From: Acanthosoma haemorrhoidale
Taxonomy: Eukaryota; Arthropoda; Insecta; Hemiptera; Acanthosomatidae
DNA length: 64,000 bases
Reading direction: 5' to 3'
NCBI GenBank assembly: GCA_930367205.1
Contig: OV884014.1
Location: 109,443,138-109,507,137 of the forward strand
In this document: one piece after another, positions 45,626 to 57,554 of the stretch
Numbering within the stretch: the first letter of the stretch is position 1
Layout: each line of letters begins with the position of its first letter
Made by a program: the position numbers and the translations under genes
The notes under the pieces: generated by a model
Database searches by the model: none
What the model was told of the DNA's origin: nothing
The model's input: the letters and a program-made list of their open reading frames with translations, nothing else

Positions 45626-47770
45626 AACATTAATATCCTCCATTCTCTCCCTTCCTCTCAAACGAGTCCATAACAACTTCCATACTTCCGATTATTTTTA
45701 CCATATCTTATTTCCGCTTTTTCAACCTGTAGAATACTATTAAACTAAACAAATATGACCTCAATTAAATCATAATAATGAATAAAATTATATTAGACAT
45801 GCTCAAATGTACATTCAATAATAACGTTCATGTTCAATTCTGTAATAAAGTTTGGGCTCAATGTGAAAAGTAGATTCGTGGACTCGTTGCCGACTGGGAT
45901 ATGAAATTGTCAGAGCCGACTCACACCCAGCCCGATGTAGGGCGGGCGATTGGACGGGAACATACCGGGATGAACTAGAGGGGTCAGCAGGATAATAAAG
46001 CACGTACTCTCTGATTGGTCAGACCCAGCCCCGGATTCGATCGGGAACATTTGGATCTCTTGTCATGCTGGGAAGAATTGGTCCTCCGGGCCGGATATGG
46101 TACTACAGTTGGCTTATATCCTACGTATTTTACAACTGTTGTATCCGTCTTATTAATATTTCATAATCCACACATTATTTCGCGACACAGACGAATAGAC
46201 CCACAAACAATGTAAAACGAATCAAAGATAAGGTTAAATTCAGAGTATATCAAAAAATGAATACACCTCATAATGATTTAAGTCACATATTACACCGAGG
46301 TTGCCATCATTAGTTGAAGGTGGCGAGGGAGCTAATTTATTTTACCACCTGACCTTTATTTCGGTTTTCTAAATTGGATTGGCTAATTCTTTATTCAAAT
46401 TGATATTCGATGTGTAAACTGAGGCCATACATCCATCCCGCACAAAAATAATCGTTCTTGAAAGATCTGCAGTAGAGTAAAGTTATATGAAGAGCCAATC
46501 TTTCGGGCAAGGAAATAAATAGTACTTATACTAATTTTTAATTATTTTCTGAAAGTAAAAAAAACCGAAGGACAGAATGAAGAGTACGGGGGTGAAGAGG
46601 TAACAAGGAAACTTCTACCAGAGTTTGCTAATTAACAACATGCACATAATTATGTTAAAGTATGATGTGGTAACGGTTGAGGGATACCTTTTCGTAATAT
46701 ATAGGTCACGGATTCAAATCCCAGCACGTAATTATCTGTAAACATATGTATATGTTAATATTCTAATTAGTTTGATATGGGCACCAAACGTCCCTAATTA
46801 GAGAATACTATTTGTATCATTATCATTAAACATAGTATAAACTATTATAACAAACGACAGCTGTCTTTTTAGAAATATATATTTATAAAAAGTGGAAAAC
46901 CTAAAGAACAATACTTAGAAGTGAGCCCATGGGTTCGAGCCCCAGCTACTTAAAATCATTTTTCTTCGGCCAACAATGTTGGGATCAACTAATAATTAAC
47001 AATGGTGTAGTTAGCTAAATTATTCTTATTATTTTTTAAGTAAATTTTTATCGCATTTACTATTAATAACAGTGGGAACAATACCACCACCAAATTTAAA
47101 TTATAATGCCTTAACATTGAGTCAGGAGTCACTCAAGGTAAGGTAGCCCCCGAGTAGATATTTTTTTCTTTGGCGTTTAATTAGGTATTATAATTAATTA
47201 ATTATAGTATAATTATACCCCAAAAAAAAAAACAGAACTGTGGATATTGTGAATGAATTCTCGCACCTGTTTGAAAACAGAGATAGTCCTCTCGGGCAAG
47301 ATGGACGTTAGGAAATAACGGTTTGTTTTCGTTTTTTAGCTGGAATAAGTTGCCCGCCTGTTCCTCGGAGTTGTACTCAATTAGATCTCATTAATAAGAA
47401 CAATTGGCGGAATCTGTTGAGAGAGGGAGAGCGGGCATTAATTCATAGCAGAGAGGAGAGTTGGGAAGAAGGACTTGATGATTGGATATTGTCCTGGAAG
47501 GTAGGGCTTTTTTGTCCGCGGGTTCGAGTAGCGTCAATTAGCGACAAGGGCTAAGTCTCTCTTTCAGCCTCAAATCATCTTCACTTCGATCAGACCAACT
47601 TCGTCCTTTGTCTTCTCCACTTCTTCGCTAAGACAATGGCTTCCATCTGCGGATTGTCTCAACACCTTCATCGCCTAGCTACCAGCGCTTTCGTCGTCGA
47701 GGTCCCCACTATTCAAATATTTTCACTAACATTCTACAATGGATAAGAGGCTGTGAGGAACATGTTACGA
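45626..47770. other. No gene seen
   Basis: AT-rich intronic DNA. Two tRNA-like box B motifs are visible, cggattcaaatccc near 46710 and gggttcgagcccc near 46932. They may be SINE remnants, but no full tRNA or SINE structure was found. A GC-richer patch lies at about 45890-46090. Confidence 0.45.
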
Positions 47771-48229
47771 ATAAAAACTTTATTATGATAATATTACAAC
47801 CTGCCTCGTTGGCCAATAAGTAATTGTGATAAATGATCTCATTCATACAGTATTTACAAACAGCCCAGAGACCTCCCGAATCCACATGGTTGCCACCTCA
47901 CTCGCATGCGAAAGAGAAAGCGGAGTCTTGGGAAGTCCCACACGCTCCTCCGTCAGCCGCATCACTGGATAAGAGCCAGCGGAAGCTGACCAAGAGCGTG
48001 AGAGACACAGACACTCAAGACATGATTGGAGAAACTGCTCATTGGGAGGACTCCCACTGTTACGCATTTATACCAGGTCACGAGGCCACTGCCGTGTTAG
48101 TCTCCGAGGAGGATTAAAGGGATGAGTGGCGCAGTTTAATTAATGGCTGTGCTAGGGGATTAGGGAGGTTGGATAGATTACTATGGAAAACATGAACTTT
48201 GAAGGGATGAGTTTAAGAATGTAGGGATA
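47771..48229 (-). mobile_element. LINE family 1 fragment interrupted by mariner
   Basis: Reverse-orientation 3' end of the jockey-like LINE, tail at the low coordinate (ctttattatgata). It ends at gtagggaTA, where the mariner begins. Other copies read gtagggtatattaagat at this point, and tattaagat resumes after the mariner. Confidence 0.8.
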
Positions 48230-49123
48230 GGGTGTCCCAGAATTAACGCAAGATTTGAATTTGCCACCATTTGTGCAGTAAAGTGCTGGCTACCCTAAGA
48301 AAAAACAATTTGAAAGCTGACGGTTTAGGGTTAGTAAAAATGGAGCGTTACACGATACAAAAACGTGTCTTTATTGTTTAACATTATATCAAAAATAATG
48401 AAAGTATGGCCGCAGTTCGAAAATTTCATACAAAATATGGTCGGAGTAGTGTTTTGACTTTTGAAGAGATTTATTGAAAAATTTAGGGAGACTGGATCAG
48501 TTGGAGGCACTAAACACAATGGTCGTCCAAGAACAAGCCGTTCAAATGTCAATATCGAAGCAGTGCGTGAGAGTGACAAATGAGGCTGGTCAAGCAGTGA
48601 CTGTTACTGGTGGTCGATATCGCGACGTGATAACACAGTTCTTTGTGCCGAAATTGGATGATATTGATGTGGCCAATACGTGGTTTCAACAAGATGGCGC
48701 CACATGCCATACAGTCCATGAAACAATTCAAGTACTGCACGAGACATTTGCAGGTCGTGTACTCTCTCGTTTCGGTGATCAGAATTGGCCCCCTAGATCG
48801 TGTGATTTAACACCTTTAGATTTCTTTTTATGAGGTTATTTGAAGTCAAAGGTGTGTGTCAAAAAGCCCACATCCACCCGTGCATTAAAAGAGAAAATTC
48901 AACGCTGCATCAACAAAATTCAACCACATTTATGCCAAATGGTCATGGAAAATTTCGACAAAAGAGTGCAGTGCGTATGTGGCAGCAAAGTCGTGGAGGC
49001 CATTTGCCCGATGTGTTATTCCATAAATAACCCTATTTACTTTATAATTCAATAAAAATATAACAACAAAAATACTAAAAACTTTCTATTTAAAGCAAAT
49101 GTTGCGTTAATTCTGGAACACCC
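48230..49123 (+). mobile_element. DD41D (rosa-type) mariner with defective transposase
   Basis: Near-perfect 22-bp terminal inverted repeats: GGGTGTcCCAGAATTAACGCAA on the left, and the same with one change on the opposite strand at 49102-49123. A transposase remnant fills it. N-terminal DNA-binding pieces are readable near 48400-48580 in shifted frames (KFRETGSVGGTKHNGRPRT). The catalytic segment at about 48620-49028 holds WFQQDGATCHT and TPLDFFL, with 41 residues between the two Asp, the spacing of the rosa group. A UGA replaces the Trp of FFLWGYLK at about 48831, and a central part including the first Asp is deleted. It is inactive. Confidence 0.85.
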
Positions 49124-49329
49124 TTCATATTAAGATGAGAACATATTAAACAAAGAAAACTGTAGCTGGTGGACCCACGGCTCAGTTGGGTTCAAACAGA
49201 GAAGACAGTATGTGTCGCTAACAGAAAAAGATGCCTTCATAATATATTACTCCTTAAGCCTCATGTTTGCTTAATTTATCTCTGTTGTAATGAAGTAATG
49301 GATTTTCAATATGGTTACATTTATCTATA

Positions 49330-50276
49330 AACTTTGTGGTTGTATTTAAAATACCTATTATAATAATTAGATTTGAATACTTCGCGCAACTGTTGTACTT
49401 TGGTTTGTGTAATATTATTATTGGGAACCTATTTTGAATTATTTCAAATTTGCTGGTAGTTTAGACTTTTGAGTTTCGACCTTTTATGTCTGTGTATGTG
49501 GTGCGAGAGTGAGTACGGAGTCTAGACAAACCCCCTGATACTTTACAATAGGCTTTCACTCTAATTATTTCCCCTTAAGTACTAGTTAATCTATAGGTAT
49601 TCTTTTCGAAAAATTTGCTGGAAAATAGTTCTTATCGAAAACAAGCATACGATTGGACTGACACGCGTTTCTATTACCATTAAATCTTTTTAACTCGTGT
49701 TTGGGAGCTAAGAATATTAATTGGATATTCAATGCACTTCGTGCGAATTAAAATAGGGGTTTTTTACCAACATCCATTCATAAATGCTTAGAAGATTTTT
49801 ATGGGGAAATATTCCTAGGTTAGTGAAATAGCGATAATGTTCATTAATGGACAACGCATGCGTACTAAGGTCCTATTGGGAGTTTCTTGGAGGTAATCAA
49901 CTCCCTCACATCGACATAACTCGATATCCCAAAAAAAAAAAACCTTCAACTCATTTATTTATTCACAATCAAGTTCCGGATCAATTAGTATTTAAGAAGC
50001 TGTCCCGAACCATTTCTCTATGTTCTCACTTTCTAAGTCATATTTTATTTTATATTTATGTCATAAACACTCATATCTGATGTAAAATAATGAGGGTTTG
50101 TCTAGACTCCGTACTCACTCTCGCATCACATACACAGACATAAAAGGTCGGAACTCAAAAGTAAATATGTTTCCAATAATAATATTTCACAAGCCAAGGT
50201 ATAGTACAACAATTGCGCGAAGTATTCAAATCTGATTATTATAATAGGTATTTTAAATACAATCACAAACTTTAGG
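49330..50276. repeat. Long inverted repeat, about 190-bp arms
   Basis: The left arm 49330-49533 and right arm 50093-50276 are inverted copies of each other, sharing blocks such as tatttaaaatacctattata, atttgaatacttcgcgcaa and gtgagtacggagtctagaca. The left arm has an extra segment of about 30 bp. The spacer of about 560 bp has no recognised content. It could be a foldback-type transposon or MITE. Its right end is 96 bp upstream of a DIP exon. Confidence 0.8.
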
Positions 50277-50372
50277 TAATTGAGCTAATCAGTAATATTC
50301 TTGTGATGGCCTCTTTTATGATTTGATACTGTGAGATATGATTGTCAATTATATTTGTGTGTATTGTTGCAG

Positions 50373-50501
50373 AAGTGAGCTTGGAAGGTCCTTCGTTCAA
50401 CATTAGCAAGGTGACCCGACTGCACATGGGCGCTTACCTCTGCATAGCCTCCAACGGGGTACCGCCCAGTGTCAGCAAGAGGATATCCCTTCAAGTCCAC
50501 T
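50373..50501 (+). CDS. DIP/lachesin-type Ig protein, exon for Ig domain 2 (second half)
   Basis: The acceptor gtattgttgcag and donor gtatgc bound a 129-nt exon that joins the exon at 7684 in phase 1. It encodes VSLEGPSFNISKVTRL and the F-strand motif MGAYLCIASNGVPPS, the hallmark end of Ig domain 2 in DIP proteins, then KRISLQVH. An N-glycosylation sequon (NIS) is present. It joins the next exon as VHFPPMI, exactly the interdomain linker typical of the family. Function as in the first exon: a neuronal surface adhesion receptor. Confidence 0.92.
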
Positions 50502-50710
50502 GTATGCATATGCTTATTTACCATTATTTATTAATAACCAAATAAATTACCAAAATTTGTTTGAATTAAACATCGATAAATGTTGTTTTTCTTGTAAACA
50601 CGCCTTGAATGATTTATCCCCGAGTCCTATGTGAGTTTGTTAGGGAACAAACAGCTGTAACAGGCCGCTAACAGAAGTTGGCAACTAACTATTGGCCCTA
50701 TCTGTTCCAG

Positions 50711-50848
50711 TCCCTCCGATGATCCAAGTGCAGAACCAGCTGGTGGGTGTGATGGAGGGCCAGGACGTGATCCTCGAGTGTGACTGCGAAGCCTTCCCCA
50801 AGCCCATCGCCTACTGGACCAACCCAAAGGGCGAGGTTCTACCCAAAG
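50711..50848 (+). CDS. DIP/lachesin-type Ig protein, exon for start of Ig domain 3
   Basis: Bounded by acceptor tctgttccag and donor gtgagt; 138 nt. It encodes FPPMIQVQNQLVGVMEGQD followed by the B-strand CDCEAFPKPIAYW and ends in LPKG. The intron before it is only 209 bp. The rest of domain 3, expected to contain a YxC motif, was not found up to 64000, so the next intron is longer than 13 kb or the gene continues outside. The NQLVG and AFPKPIAYW segments are typical of DIP proteins. Confidence 0.92.
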
Positions 50849-51252
50849 GTGAGTGAGTGTATGTAGCCTGCATGCCTGTCTGTATGCCTGTATGCCTGTC
50901 TATTCCAGGGGAGGGTGCTACTAGCACTACTAGCACTACAGCTTCCTTCGACCTGGAGTCCTCTCAATTTGTATTAGTAACGAATCTCTTTGGGCCTGTC
51001 ACCTTAGACACGTTTACTGCCACGATCCGTCAGCTATAAAAAAAATAAAAAAGAATCCAAATTGTAGGCATCATGGAAATGGTTTCGTTAAGGATTTGAA
51101 AATATTATCAAACATGACATTGATTTTAAATTGATACCCTACTCGATATGCTAATTTCATATTGTCAATTATTTGATGGCTTAATTCCATTTGTAGCATA
51201 TCTATTCCAAGTCTAGTCGGTAGACCTATATCTAGCGATTTTTACATATTTA

Positions 51253-51960
51253 AATGACAACAAAAACTTTATTATGATAAAATTATAATCTGCCTCATTG
51301 GGCAATAAGTAATTGAGATAAATGTTTTCATTCATATCATATTTACAATTTTCATTCACTCGCTCATTCATACAGTATTTACAAACAACCCAGAGACCTC
51401 CTAAATCCTCAAAGTTGCCACCTCCCTCGCGTGCGAAAGAGGAAGCGGAGTCTTGGGAAGTCCCCTACGCTCCTCCGTCAGACGCATCACCGGATACAAG
51501 CCAGCGGAGACTGTCGAAGAGCGCGAGAGCCACATACGCTCAGGACATGATTGGAGAAGCTGGCCTTTGCCAGGACTCCCACTGTCACGTATTTATAACA
51601 GGTCACGAGGCCCCTGCCGTTTTAGTCTCCGAAGAGAATTGTAGGGATGAGTTGAAGAATGTAAGGTATATTAAGATCGTTATGAAGGGTTTTGTTGCTG
51701 ACGTAATAAGGGGTATTAACTATTGTTATCAGGACTTTCGATTGAAAGGATTGGATGCGCTTGATGTTCGACTTTTTTGCTGTCCCCCATAGCTCTATTC
51801 CGTATGTCCAGATTGGCTTAAGTATAACTTTTTAGATTCATAATTTATTTTCTATTGAGAGATGGGATGTCCTTTGAAGTAGTCTGTACAGTTTGTCCAA
51901 AGTGTTTAGTTCTTGTCATTTCAGCCTCGTATGTGGGTTTCAGGTCAGCTGTTTGACATA
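51253..51960 (-). mobile_element. LINE family 1, 5'-truncated copy
   Basis: Reverse-orientation copy from the tail (ctttattatgataaaatt near 51268) through the 3' UTR into the RT region, matching the longest copy back to about 19675. The reading frame is broken. Confidence 0.8.
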
Positions 51961-53898
51961 TTTAACACTCCAAACTGATAGTATTTATCTAAACAAATGG
52001 CCCTGTTTGACTTTTTTAACAATCATATCTGTTTTATAACCCTTTATAGGATTTAGATGTAGAGATAGTCCCTGATCTATGAGTCACTTTTAGATCGCAT
52101 GCTTACACCAAATCTAATTTAAAATATTATATACCTAGAGAGTTGCATAGTTGAATATTATATCTGTGGTTAGTAAAATGTTTTATTAACGTACAAAATA
52201 AAAAACGTCGATATGTGTATACATACAGCACAATGGTTTCATTGGAGTGTAACTGAATACACGAATGTTAGAGTACCCCAACTTCTATGTAGAATGTTGC
52301 CTGGAGAGGAAGTTTGCTGGTCTGCCAAGGACTAAACCCCAGCTGTCACCCCCTGCCTCCTGGACTCGACCTAGGTAGTGAGAGAGAGACCTTCTATATA
52401 GGGACGAATATAATTCAATATGGCGACGAATAAGGGTCTCTGTTTGTAAAATCCCGCCGTGTTTTCCTGTAGTCCCGGCTTCCTTGTTCCTGGGAACAAC
52501 TGTTCTATTGCCCTTCTCTGCCTCCGGGTAAAATATGGAATCAAGTACAACTCTCCAGGCAAAGCCATAAACAAGTTCTGCATTAGTTTATGTTTCTAGT
52601 CTATTATTTTAACAATACTTTTAGAGTTACTAGATTTTTATAATATAACAGTTTGAACGCCTCAAGACTATTTAAAATTAGGCTGAACAAATAACTTTGG
52701 AAATCCTGATTGAAAAAGTTTTAAGAGGTCTAAGAAAATGAACTAATACATACAGATGACCTGAGTCAAGTTTAATGAGAAAGTTATTTAGGTAACCATG
52801 ACAGAATTATTGGTCGATTACTTAAGTGCGGTTTTAAACAAATAGAAAATCCTTTCTTGGATATTAATACATTTTAATTTTGAATGATAATGACTCATTT
52901 CTATTTATTTTCATGATTGTTTTCTCAATTTTATAACCTTCAGACGGTTATACTTTTGTACATTTGACATTTTTGAAGTAAAGCTTGTTAAAGACCTCGA
53001 TAAAGTTTGTCGCAATATTTATACAGGAGGCTTTTGCTAATATATCTGACAGCTAGAACAAACTCAAAGATCTCGATATGGAAAGTTCAGAACATTTGTA
53101 TAGCTCATTTCGAAAACGTTAACGAGCTATCAAAACCTTTCTAAATTAATAATGCACTCATGGATGGCCCTAATTCCTATCTACCCACCAATATAGTTGT
53201 CGATAGCCCTTCGACGCCATTTCGAGGCATAAAACTGAGAATCACCGGACTTCATCTCAAATTGGAGAAAGAAGAACCAATCTTTGTTAAAGAAGAAAGT
53301 TTCACCACTAACCAACCCCATAGTTTGTCCTCAGAGCAGCTATCACATACCCCCCCCCCATTTAGATACCTAAATTTTACGTGCCCCAGTGGCCTAGTTA
53401 CTCTGCTTGGTTCAGTTCGCTTGTTCATGAAAGCGACTATTTACAGTCCATACAACGGTTTCATTTCCTTCGCAATTCATTCCCGCTCCTTTCAACTAAA
53501 TCCTGAAAATTACGAACCCGCTCGTACTAGTTTAATAAGCCGATGTCAAAACAAGTGTTTACCACAACAAAATACTAGAATTCAAGCCCGTTATATTCAA
53601 ATTTCTTTCTCTACGCTCATTCACAAAAAAAAAAACGCATTCAACCTCTGCAAGCCTTTAAAGTGGACGATTTTATTCTGCTATCTCTTTCTTTGCGAAA
53701 CATTCACTTTATTACTAAAAAGACCTTTTAGGCCACGACCATAATGCGATTCCTTTAATAGAAAGTCCTGTTACTTTTGTCACGAGACAAATTCAAATTT
53801 GAGAACAGACTTGTGATAACTCTTGCATCAAAGCTTTGTCACAAACTTTTCGACCACGCATGAGGCTACTGTGAACAAAAATAACCCAAGTCTAAAAG
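51961..53898. other. No supported gene
   Basis: AT-rich DNA. A 194-codon open frame at 53160-53744 is long for chance, but it has no recognised domain. It lies just upstream of the BEL/Pao-like debris and may be a decayed part of it. A minus-strand frame at 52371-52583 is unrecognised. Confidence 0.4.
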
Positions 53899-54948
53899 TT
53901 TCTCTGCTAAAGCTTCATTTGAAAGGAGAATAATCAAGAATCCTCTCTCGTAATAAGAATACAAAACGTTCATTAACGAGTCTCTGTAACTAGGGCGCAT
54001 GTCTCCCGCGCATTCTGTGTATTTTGTCCCGTGTGGTTTTCCTACTCTCTCCGTAAATGGAAAGTATCGATTTTTCCGGTTTCAACAAGGATATTTGAAC
54101 TGTTTCTGTAAACATTTAAAGACTGAACTGGCGATCCAACTGTCACCAACGTAACCCCTCAAACCATCATCCCCTTGTATTTTAATGCACCCACCAATCG
54201 GCAAAGCTTCTACTTACGCCAACAGAAGCGGAAAGTTTTGAAATGGTATAAAATATGAAAGGTTCTTGAGCCGAACCCTAGTTTTTTTGTAAGTAACCCC
54301 TTTCTGTTTCCTAAAATCCTACCCTTTTCTTACCTCCTTAGGGCCAAGACACCCCACTTGTGCCTAAGCCTTCACTAGAGTATGTTCTAACGCTGTAACT
54401 GATTTGTATATATATACCAGTGTTTTGATTGTTATTCATAATAAAGTTTTTTAAAAGACTCTCCTCGACAATATTATGTAACTGGCAAATGCACTCATCA
54501 ACTCCTGCGGTGATAAACCCGTTCCTCTTGTTTCGCAACATTATTACTCTTCACGAGTTCTGTTCAACTGTTGGACACCGCGCTCGACGGTGGTTCTTTC
54601 GGTAGACCAGTTGCGATTAATGGGGCCATTGATCCAGGTTCTCAAATTTCCTTTATCACCGACTCGTTGGTTAAATTTTGTCGTCTACACGTAGTCTTAG
54701 TTTCAACCAACTCAACCGTCTCATCAGGTTTTGTGAAATCGAAAATGTTAAACCTGCAAACGTCGAAACTCATTCTACGTTGTAACTTTGTCTTTGAGAG
54801 CTCATCTTGCTGAAATGTTACTCGAAGCTTTCTCTGCTAGAGCTTCATTTGAAAGGAGAATAACCAAGAATCCTCTCACATAATACGAATACGAAACGTT
54901 CATGAACGAGTATCTGTACCTAGGGTGCATGTCTCCTGCGCATTCTTC
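53899..54948 (+). mobile_element. BEL/Pao-like retroelement debris with direct repeats
   Basis: The frame at about 54520-54813 reads like a retropepsin region of BEL/Pao elements (SFGRPVAINGAIDPGSQISF then ITDSLVKF), where the DSG/DPG motif marks the active-site loop. It is flanked by direct repeats of about 118 bp at 53899-54018 and 54829-54948 that differ at roughly a tenth of positions. They could be duplicated internal sequence or solo-type LTR fragments. Nothing functional remains. Confidence 0.45.
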
Positions 54949-55527
54949 AGCCAATTATATCTCACCTCAAGTAGTTTGAATGAAACCAATTCCGGACCGA
55001 AATTTTGAGTTGTATTCAATGTCTCATTGAACGATCGCCTTCCCAAAGGCCATCACATTCGATTGCACGTTTTCATCGCCTTGCTAAAATTCAGACTTGT
55101 AGGCATAGCCTTTGTAGTTTATACATGCAACAAATGTATGCATCTGGGCATCGCAAATATCAGTATATATTTGGCCGAGTTAAGAAAAACGAGGAAATTC
55201 GGGAAATAGATTTAAACATAAGACTTTTTTTTAGCTGTACGTGTTGTCCGCCAATTAGCAAAAAACGAAGGAAAATCCTTACCACTCTGCTCACTTGCAT
55301 TAATGCATCATGCTTATGTGAACGATATCGTCACCGGAACCAGTGATGTGGCCGCCGCGACTATACTTTGCAACGAATGAAACTCAGAGGTACGAGCCGT
55401 TCTGAAGTATTTTTTGAATTTGCATTTTTGAAAGGCAATGTTTATTTTACTAATGTTCGAATGCATCTGTGATATACAAATATGACTTATATTATGTTAT
55501 GAGTTGTAAATAAACAGTTGATAAGGA
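54949..55527. other. No supported gene
   Basis: Overlapping short open frames around 55005-55346 have no recognised domain. This may be further retroelement debris. Confidence 0.4.
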
Positions 55528-55920
55528 ATGAGATACCCTACATTCTTGAACTCATCCCTTCCAAGTTCGTAAAATTACATAGTAACCTATCCAACCACCC
55601 TAATTCCCTAGCACAGTCATTGCACTGCACCAGTCATCCCCATGATCCTCCTCGGAGACTAAAACGGCAGTGGCCTCGTGACCTGCTATAAATAAGTGAC
55701 AGTAGGAGTCCTGGCAATGGCCAGTTTCTCTAATTATGTCCTGAGTGTCTGTGGCTCTCGCGCTCTTGGTCAGCCTCCGCTGGCTCTTATCCAGTGACGC
55801 GGTTGAAGCGTGGGGGACTTCCCGAGACTCCGCTTCCTCCTTCGCACGCGAGGGAGATGACAACCATGTGGACTTGGGAGGCCTCTGGGCTGTTTGTATA
55901 TATAGTATGAATGACCGAGT
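55528..55920 (+). mobile_element. LINE family 1 fragment, both ends missing
   Basis: Matches the C-terminal coding end and 3' UTR of the jockey-like LINE (attcttgaactcatcccttc) and stops within the gaatgacc motif before the polyadenylation tail. Confidence 0.75.
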
Positions 55921-56096
55921 GTCTCCTTTTAAGCCGTACCATACAAATATTCAGTTAAAGTCGAGGCTGATGATTAAATCCAAAAAAAAATCCATTAATG
56001 TAGTATACAGTTATTTCGAAAGATAATGTAATTTTGAATTTCGACCGTTAGTAATATAATCCTTGAGAAATAGGTTCTACGAGAAATTACATGTTG

Positions 56097-56100
<4 letters not shown>

Positions 56101-56127
<27 letters not shown>

Positions 56128-56857
56128 ATTTGTTCCGGCATTTGTGCACCGCGGCCTCAGTGAGACCTATTGTGCGCCGTCCATGTCCCTGTCCTATATA
56201 TGTGACAGGCCCACGGCCTTTGCAAATCTGAGGATACTGAGAGGATCCATCAGTTCACATAGTTTGGGGTCTACAATGCGATCACTACCAAAGTGAAGGT
56301 ATCGCCTTCTAGCTAGGTTATCACAGTCACATATTATGTGACGTGCCGTTTCTCCCTCTTTCTTGCAGAATCTGCAGATTGGTGATCCCACTATCCCCAA
56401 ATTAAAGAGGTGTTTGTTTAACCGACAGTGACCTGTATAGAGTCCTGTCACACTTTTGAGTGTCCACCTGTCCATTGATAGAAGTACTGAGCTTCTTTTC
56501 TTACAGGGTCCATCAAGAAACAGTTTCGAGTGTTCCTGTTTCTTAGTTTCTCTCCAAGAGAGTCTTGCCCTGTCCTCTAAAGCTAATTTTATACGCCTTT
56601 TAGCGTAGCTGAGGCTGATACCACATATGGGTTCAGGTGCAAGAGGTGTCTGTTCTGAGCCCACCCTTGCAAGGCCATCTGCCTTTTCATTGCCTGTGAT
56701 GCCTGTGTGTCCTGGCACCCAGTCGATTCTAACCTTATTGGCTAGCGAGAGTGTGTTTAGGTTGTTTTTACACTCCTCAACCAAATAAGATCTGGTCGTA
56801 TAGCTTCTCAGGGCGCCAATGGCTGCCTGGCTATCCGTGAAAATTGTGATCAGATAT
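56101..56857 (-). mobile_element. LINE family 2, 3'-end copy with RNase H
   Basis: The minus-strand frame from 56857 to 56194 encodes an RNase H segment (IFTDSQAAIGALRS, then VDWVPGHTG-like IDWVPGHTGITGNEKADGLA) followed by a C-terminal cysteine motif CRFCKKEGETARHIICDC and the end LRFAKAVGLSHI. A 27-base T run at the low coordinate is the poly(A) tail of the minus-strand element. The RNase H places it with jockey/I-type LINEs. The copy is 5'-truncated at about 56857, but its frame is open, suggesting fairly recent insertion. Confidence 0.85.
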
Positions 56858-57554
56858 TAGTAGATATCAGATGTTGATATTAGTAGTACCGAATGTGAAA
56901 TAAAATATAATTATAGAAAAATATTATGTAAGACCCAGAGGATATAAAATGACTCTATACAAAATGTCTCGAACCCTGGGGATTGAGCTAGTGTACATTG
57001 TTCATATGAAAATTGTATGATCACAGCCAAAACCAGCAACAATCACAGTTCTATCTCTTTTGTCAACATGGAGGCTGACCACCAGGGTACAGCTATTTGC
57101 AGAAGCCACGTTGGAGGGTATGCTGATTGGTAAGGAGTGGGCCGCAAGAGTCAGGAACCACTGACTACGCGCCCATAAATTGGGGGGAAAAGTTTCGTTG
57201 GTTTTAAGGACTACAGGTTGGTATATACTCAATAGCCATAGTAGTCTTCGGCATAAAAGCATAAAATACTTATATATTTTTTTCAGAATTTTATTAAAAA
57301 CAATGTTAGGAAATAATCTACTGAACAGTAACAAAACATAGTTGTAAAATCAATATAGAGTACAAAAATACTATTTTAAAATATGAACAGTAATGACATT
57401 CAACGCTCAGATCTATTTAAAATCACATAGACTGATTATAAAGTGTAAAAATATTAATAATAATATGATTAACGTGCAAATAGTAGTTTGAGATTCTACA
57501 GAAAATGCTTTAGGTATGCGTCGGGAGTCCGACCTGAAACAAGGCATCGAAATA
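56858..57554. other. No gene seen
   Basis: AT-rich DNA between a LINE and a minisatellite; the frame at 57002-57334 (minus) is unrecognised. Confidence 0.45.

Noticed and set aside
53160..53744. 194-codon plus-strand frame as a gene
   Set aside because: It has no recognisable domain, splice support or coding-like composition; at most it is retroelement debris.
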